Of a stretch of 64,000 nt of DNA, positions 34,701 through 41,800 are shown piece by piece. The first letter of the stretch is position 1. Every line of letters starts with the position of its first letter. The stretch is from NCBI GenBank assembly GCA_963971285.1, contig OZ020254.1, positions 10,168,001 through 10,232,000 of the forward strand, read 5' to 3'. The notes below the pieces were generated by a model. The model had not been told where the DNA came from and did no database searches. It was given only the letters and a program-made list of their open reading frames with translations. This stretch comes from Astropecten irregularis (lineage: Eukaryota > Echinodermata > Asteroidea > Paxillosida > Astropectinidae). The position numbers were made by a program, and so were the translations under genes.

Positions 34701-37700
34701 TTTGGAAAGATGTGACAAATATTTTTGAACAGTAATCATCAAACAACCACAAGGGAAACTGACTAGATTAATTCAAGTCATTCAAAAGTAAACAAACAAA
34801 AATTGACTGGAACAGGATTTGAACCAGAGACCCCCCCGGAATACCGTACCACCGCTATACCAACTGAGCTATCCAGTCCTATGTTGGCTGCGTCCTTAAT
34901 AATAGCGATATGCGAGTGGTTTCATGTTTTCTGACTGCAAACGAACAAAGATAATTGACTATTAGGGATGACACAAACACAAGACTGGATAGGTCAGTTG
35001 TTAGAGGGCTGGTTTGGTATTCTGGGAGTCGCTGGTTCGAATCCCGCTCCAGCCAATGTTTCTTTGTTCACTTTTCAATGACATAAAACATCTTGGAAGT
35101 CATCATGCTAAGGACATCATGATGTATGTGTGGATATGGCAGAACCTGATGACATTTCCTTGAAGCTTCCAAACTTAAGCAAGCGAGGGCTCTCCAATAC
35201 AACTGTAGACTACAAATGAAAATGACACGAGGACTGACTGGGACGCATTGTTAGCCTACCTCTGTGTACGAGTAGCCACTGTTTGTCACCAGGAAGACTT
35301 TACGACCGTGGTCTCTCATCCTGATGAAGAAAAGACAGAGAGGAGATTAGAGAGAGGGTTGAAGAAAAAAAGGACATCGATGGCGTAACCTTCAATGAGA
35401 CAATAGTTGCAATTGACTTGATGCCCCTGGTCATTCATTGCCTTGGTGCCCCTGGTCATTGCCTTGGTGCCCCTTGTCATTGCCCTGATGCTCCTTGTCA
35501 TTGCCTTGGTTCCCCCTCGTCATTGTCTTGGTGCCCCTTGTCATTGCCCCGATGCTCCTTGTCATTGCCTTGGTGCCCCTGGTCATTGCCTTGGTGCCCC
35601 TTGTCATTGCCCTAATGCTCCTTGTCATTGCCTTGGTGCCCCTTGTCATTGCCTTGGTGCCATTGGTCATTGGCATGGTGCCCCTGGTCAGTGCTTTGCT
35701 CATTGCCTTGTTGCCCGTGGTCATTGCCTTGGTCATGGTGTCCCTGATCATTGCCTTGTAGCCCCTGGTCATTACCTTGGAGCCCCCGGTCATTACCTTG
35801 GAGCCCCTGGTCATTACCTTGGAGCCCCCGGTCATTACCTTGGAGCCCCTGGTCATTACCTTAGAGCCCCCCAGTCATTGCCTTGGTGTCCCAGGTCAGT
35901 AACTTGGTTCCCCTGGTCACAAACTAAAAGCCTGAACTTCAAAAAGATTTTTTTGCAAATTTGGTCGCAGTAATTGAATACATTTTTTTCGGGAAAAAAG
36001 TCAGTTATTACTCCATGAGCATCCACGGAAATTTCATGTAAAACCATAGAACTTCAAACTTGAGGAATACCAGAAAATTTGGCAAATATACTCATAACAT
36101 CCTTTGAGGCTTTGCATGGTGACAATTGGTATGTGGATTGGTTTGCGGAAACACCAGACTAAACGTTGAGACCTTAATTGCAATAAGTGCGAACGAAATA
36201 GAAGTGTGAAAGTACGAACAATTCTTACATGGTGTTTCCGCAAACCGATCCACATATCATAACATCCTGTACATACCTTTGGAGCAGCGTTGGTAACCTC
36301 GGGTCCTTGATCACATACTCCTCCAAATTTTCAACCGTTTTGTCTTTCAGAGTCCCCTGAAATTCAAACCAAAAATGATGTCAACATCAAATAATGCTAG
36401 GCGAATCTTCTATGATCCTTGGGATAGCAGTATGCGAGTGGTTTCATGGCTTCTGACAGCCCAGTTAACAAAGATAATTGACTATTAGGGACACCATTAA
36501 CATAAGGCTGAATAGCTCAATGGGAAGAGCGCCTGTACGGTATTCCAGTGGTTGCTGGTTTGAATCCCGCTCCAGTAATTTTTTCTTTGTTCACTTTTCA
36601 ATGACATGAAATCAAATTAACGATACAGCATGGATTAAAGGTGATATCATACTTTGGTTTTTGTCAAAGAAATGGGCAAAGACATCAAGAAAGATAGAGT
36701 AGCAGTCATCTGTGAAATTATCAGTCCCATACGGTGACCAGGGCTCTAGCCAGACCAATTTTAGTGGTGGGCTCTAGAAATAAAGTTGAGCCCTAGTCCG
36801 CTACATGTACAGATACACTGTAGGCCTAGGCTAAAAATTGGAAATTATACCGCTTGTAAACATTGAGAATCAGTGCTTCACATTTCAAAACACAGAAAAG
36901 AGTGAACTTTATTCAGAAATGTGATCAAAATTCAAGATATTGGCAATACTTTTATTCACTCTGCAGAAATTCGTGCTGGGCGGCAGAGTTTATTTCAGAC
37001 CAATGTTCCGGGCGCAAATTTCCAGTGCCGGGCTGGCCCGCCAGTGCCGCCCACCGTGGCTAGAACCCTGACGGTGACCACTTTTTGAGAACAGTGAAAA
37101 AGCCCACTGTATTTGTTAATTCTTTTCACTGTTATTTTGAAAGATCAAGATTGATTTTGGACACTGGTTTTACTCTTTTCTGGATAAATACAACATTTCA
37201 GGCAGAAAAATGTTAACAGAATGTTTCTACCATCACCATCTTTATACCCTGTAAGTTATAGGTGAATCTGTGGAAATTTCTGTTTCGGTATGCTACCAAT
37301 GATACTACCTTGAAGTGTGTATAATTGAAGGATTTCTTACCCCCATGTGGACAAAGTCAACGCTGTTTCTGACATCTTCAAAGATGCTTTCCCATGACAG
37401 CATCAGGTCGCCCTTCTTGACTCCTTTACATGTATCTGTCTCAATGTAATCCTGGGAAGTACTGAAATAATTGACGAGGCACGCCAACAGGTAGGTTTCT
37501 GTGCAAACAAACACAAAGACGGAAAGATTTAAAATCGAGTCTTGTTTCTCTAGGATCCATCTTGTTTTTTATGGCATTTGTGATGAAAATTGACTGCAAA
37601 TCACAAAAGATTAAAAACATTATCGCACGCAACAATTTTACAAAAAGGCAATGTGTATGTATGTTATGGTGATCTGGGGAAACAATGCAATGACCAAGGG

Positions 37701-38856
37701 CACCAAGGCAATGACCAGAGGCACAAAGGCAATGACCTAGGGCACCAAGGGTATGACCAGAGGCACCAAGGGGCAGCAAGGCAATGACCAAGGGCACCAA
37801 AGCAATAACCAGAGACACCAAGGCAATGACCACGAGCACCAAGGGGCACCAGCAATATGGTTCAACACATCTAACTAAAACCTGTTCATGCAAAATCAGC
37901 TTTTGAGATGGCAACAGATGGGTATTAATCCACATTTTTGTGGATTTTTTTATTCCCAAATCTTCATAATCTCACCTGGTAGATTGAAGAGAGTGTTCAG
38001 GATGAAGAGTCTGTCGTCGGTGCTCTTCAGCGCCAGGAATTTGTTGGGATAGAGTTTGACGATCTCGCTGGAATGGAGGAAACGGAAACCGTGCACTGCA
38101 ACCAAGATGTTGCCATAGGGATCCATCTGTCATCAGTAAATAAAAATAAAAGGTTATTGAAGAGCATCCGACTGAACAACAGTCGACAGGATGTTTTCGC
38201 CTCATTTGCATATCAGTCACATGACAAATGGCCAACGAACAATCGTGCGAGTTGAGTTCTGAATCAAGTCTAGTACTCAGACTTAACTTGGTTGCAAGTG
38301 TATGTAATATTTGAATTTTCCCAGACTGTACATGATAACACGGTTGATGTAACAGTTGTTTTGTGGACAAGCACTTCCATGGCAACTTGTAGATTGGTCG
38401 GGTGCCTCTACGCCCTAACATGAGAAATGTAATTGAGTCAAGGTGTATAAGACTTTGCCACTAAAATAATAATAATAGCAGGGTTTTTTATAGCGCCATT
38501 CCTTCTAGATCATGGCGCTCTACCATTATTATCCCTGGTCACCAGGCCCCACTTACATTCCTGAAACAATCTCAACTCCCTGGGGAGTATACAGAACCTG
38601 ACTGCTATAAGCACAAGAAGACTAATCAAACACACAAAGCCATCTCTACCCTCACATGTACCCATTTAGAGGAGAGGAGCAATATGTGACAAAGCGTCTT
38701 GCCCAAGGACACAAGCACCACTAGCCCATGGGTGGATTCGAACCCACAATCTGTAGATTGACCACAAGATCTTGAGTACGATGACCAGGGATAATAGTAA
38801 ATTTGTAATGCGCAGTAGAGTATATTCATATAGTAGCTGTGCAATATAAATGTCCT

Positions 38857-38887
<31 letters not shown>

Positions 38888-41800
38888 GACATGCCAGACC
38901 ACTAGGCCACAACACCCCACTAAATCGTATGTACTCGATCATGATCTGCATTCATACTATCAGTGATGATGTGATCCTATACAGAAAATACCCATTAAAC
39001 AAGCACTAGAATCATGTGGTTATTTGATGATTAAAAAACTTTGGAAATGTTTTTTTTGTCGCATACCTTGAGTAAATTTCCGTATGTTTTATCAAAGAAC
39101 AGGCCTCTGATGGGGAAGCATGGGTCGTAGACAAAGCTGTATAATTCCTGTTGAATAAACAAAACATTTTAAACCATTAATTAATTAATGTTATCCCTAA
39201 CGAGCAAAGACAATTGACTATTAGGGACACCACCAATATAGGGCCAGATATAGCTCAGTTGGTAGCGTGCCAGCACAGTATTCTGGTGGTCGCTGGTTTG
39301 AATCCTGCTGCAGAAATGTTTTCTTTCTTTATACACTTTTCAATGACTTAGGATTAATTCAGTCAGTTTCCCTTGTGGTTGTTTGATGATACAACTTCAT
39401 CCCTTGTAAGACTGAAAAAAGACCACTTGTCTTGTCTGGGTCATCCATACCTGAATACAAGATTCAAGCTTAGAATAACATTTCCCCTTTTTAAAGCAGT
39501 TATTCGGACTATAACAGAAATACTGTCACATGGAATGATTGATTCAAACACAAACTCTGATTAAGGGTTGCCAATAACATCATAACAAAATTCCTAAAAT
39601 CACTAGAATTTTTGGACTTGAAAGGGCGCAAGACCTGTCCATGGACTAAAAAGAGACCACTTGTCTCGTTTCAGGGTAAGGGGCTGCTTTCTCCAAACCA
39701 TTACAGAGTATGAAATAGCACCTTGGTCAAAGTGCAAAGAATGTGTCATAGGGATACTGCAAAGTGTGGGACTATGAATGGAGGTCCCCAGCTTCTCATA
39801 ATCTTACGGCTTTAATAACAACAAATAAATGACTTGACATTTTTTCAACAGTTTGGGAAAAAAATTCATTGAAATGCAAATGATGGGCAGATTATTCCAT
39901 CCCATCTTGGATGAACTTATGAACCCGGGCCGGGATACAACACTTCCACAAGGCCAGGGCTTTCTGCTTTCTTGCCCATGACAAGCCAAAGCCAAGCCTA
40001 GCCCCAAAATCTGTGACTCAAGTTGGAAGGAAAGTGCACTGAATCCACATGGATTCAGGTCAACTGAACTTTTCACTTGGTAAAACATTAGTTGGAGTGA
40101 GTCAATATAAAGGAAGACTTCTGGCCATAAGGCGATGCTATAAATAGCTATCAAAGACACGATGGGATTTGAAGGCAGCACCTGCTGTAGAGAATGACGC
40201 TATATCCCATGCTAATTGGTCATACAAGGACAGTATGAGTACAGATGACCTTGGACATCACACTGGTCAAATAAACCGATTCCCTCCATGATTCCCTGAT
40301 GGCATCAAGTAATAGCACTCCGCACTTGTGCTAAAAATAGCATACCGGATCTCAGACAAATTACATTGCAACCATGCAAACGTGTGGTATGTCCGCAGGC
40401 ATGCATGGTGTACAGCACGTGCGTGAGTCAATGTTTGTCTGACATTCAGGGACTCGTGTGACGTCATAAGTGCGGAGCGCTATTCCCTGATGGTAACAAG
40501 TGTTTCTGTCTGGGCTGTCAATTCGGCCAGTTGGGACGTTGTTAAACAAGGGGCAAGGGATATGATAGAAAAACCAGCAGAAATTATATCATTTCTGAGT
40601 GATTCCTAATCCTATGACTTTGCCATTTTGCCATGGCATTGGTAGTCTATGTGATAGACACACTCGCCATACAGCGAGCGAGTATCTATCACATGTGTAC
40701 AGATTTCCAGATTAATTATGCAAACCAACCCAGCACTGACCGCCCTAATGCGCACTTTATTGGTTTTGTCAAGTTTTCCATGGAAAGCTTGCAAAATGAG
40801 TACCTTTATTAAAATAGACATAACTCCTCTTATGAATGATCAATTTGTTTCATTCTTTTTTCTATAAAGCAGGAGAGAGTGCTTGTTAAACGCATGCATT
40901 TACCGAACTTTTGGGTGTCATTTGTTTTGTTTTTTGAAAAACCACTCCAATCCCGGACAAGTTCTTTTCGACTCACCCTGTATACTGCCTTGCTTCTACC
41001 ATGTCTACAAGAACAAAGTTCCAGACTACTAGTTACACCCAAACAACCTCAACAATGAAAATAGCAACCGACAAGAAAAATCAAGAAACTCTGACAAACC
41101 TGAGGATAGCCAATGGACACCAGTCGCTCCACTGCCAAGTCAAAACCAAGCTGCTCATACTGTGGAGATTTGTACACTGAAAATAATTCAGACCAAAAAC
41201 AAATACACAAATGTCATTTAACAATTTCAAAATTGATTAATTTTCTTTGTTCACTTTTCAATGACTTTAAATTCAGTCAGTTATTTGACAGTGTTTGATG
41301 ATTATATTGATTAATTAAAAAGCTGTATCCTCTTTAAGTGATCCCCCATGTACTGTTCTCAGGTTGCAGCAATGCTGCGCATATTGATGAAATAATCCTT
41401 GGGCGTGTTGGAATATTGAGGTGTGTGCTTGGTTTCATGGCTTCTGACTGCCAAACGAACAAAGATAATTGACTATTAGGGACACCACCAACGTAGGGCC
41501 AGGTAGCCCAGTTGGAAGAGTGCCTGTACGGTATTCAGGAGGTCGCCGGTTCGAATCCTGCTCCAGTCAATTTGTTCACTTTTCAATGACTTTGAATTCA
41601 GTCAGTTTCCCCTTGTGGTCATTTGATGATTAATTTCAAAATCCATTAATATAAAAACAAAATAAAAAGGGAACATTAAAAAAAACCTACTAAAACAAAA
41701 CACTTGAAACAAGAAATTCCAAACATGAAAAAGTGTCTAAAAAATATTTGCAGCATATTATAAACACACTACAGCTTTAGTGGCTCAATGACGCAACATA

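Noticed and set aside
35431-35973. Long open frames of 7-residue repeats (MTRGTKA, HCLGAPC, LVIALVP) on both strands
   Set aside because: They arise because the minisatellite unit is 21 bases, so all frames stay open. They lie in an NT5C2 intron and have no independent gene signals.
35411-37858. CRISPR-like spaced repeats
   Set aside because: The units are contiguous minisatellite copies with no unique spacers, in an animal gene.
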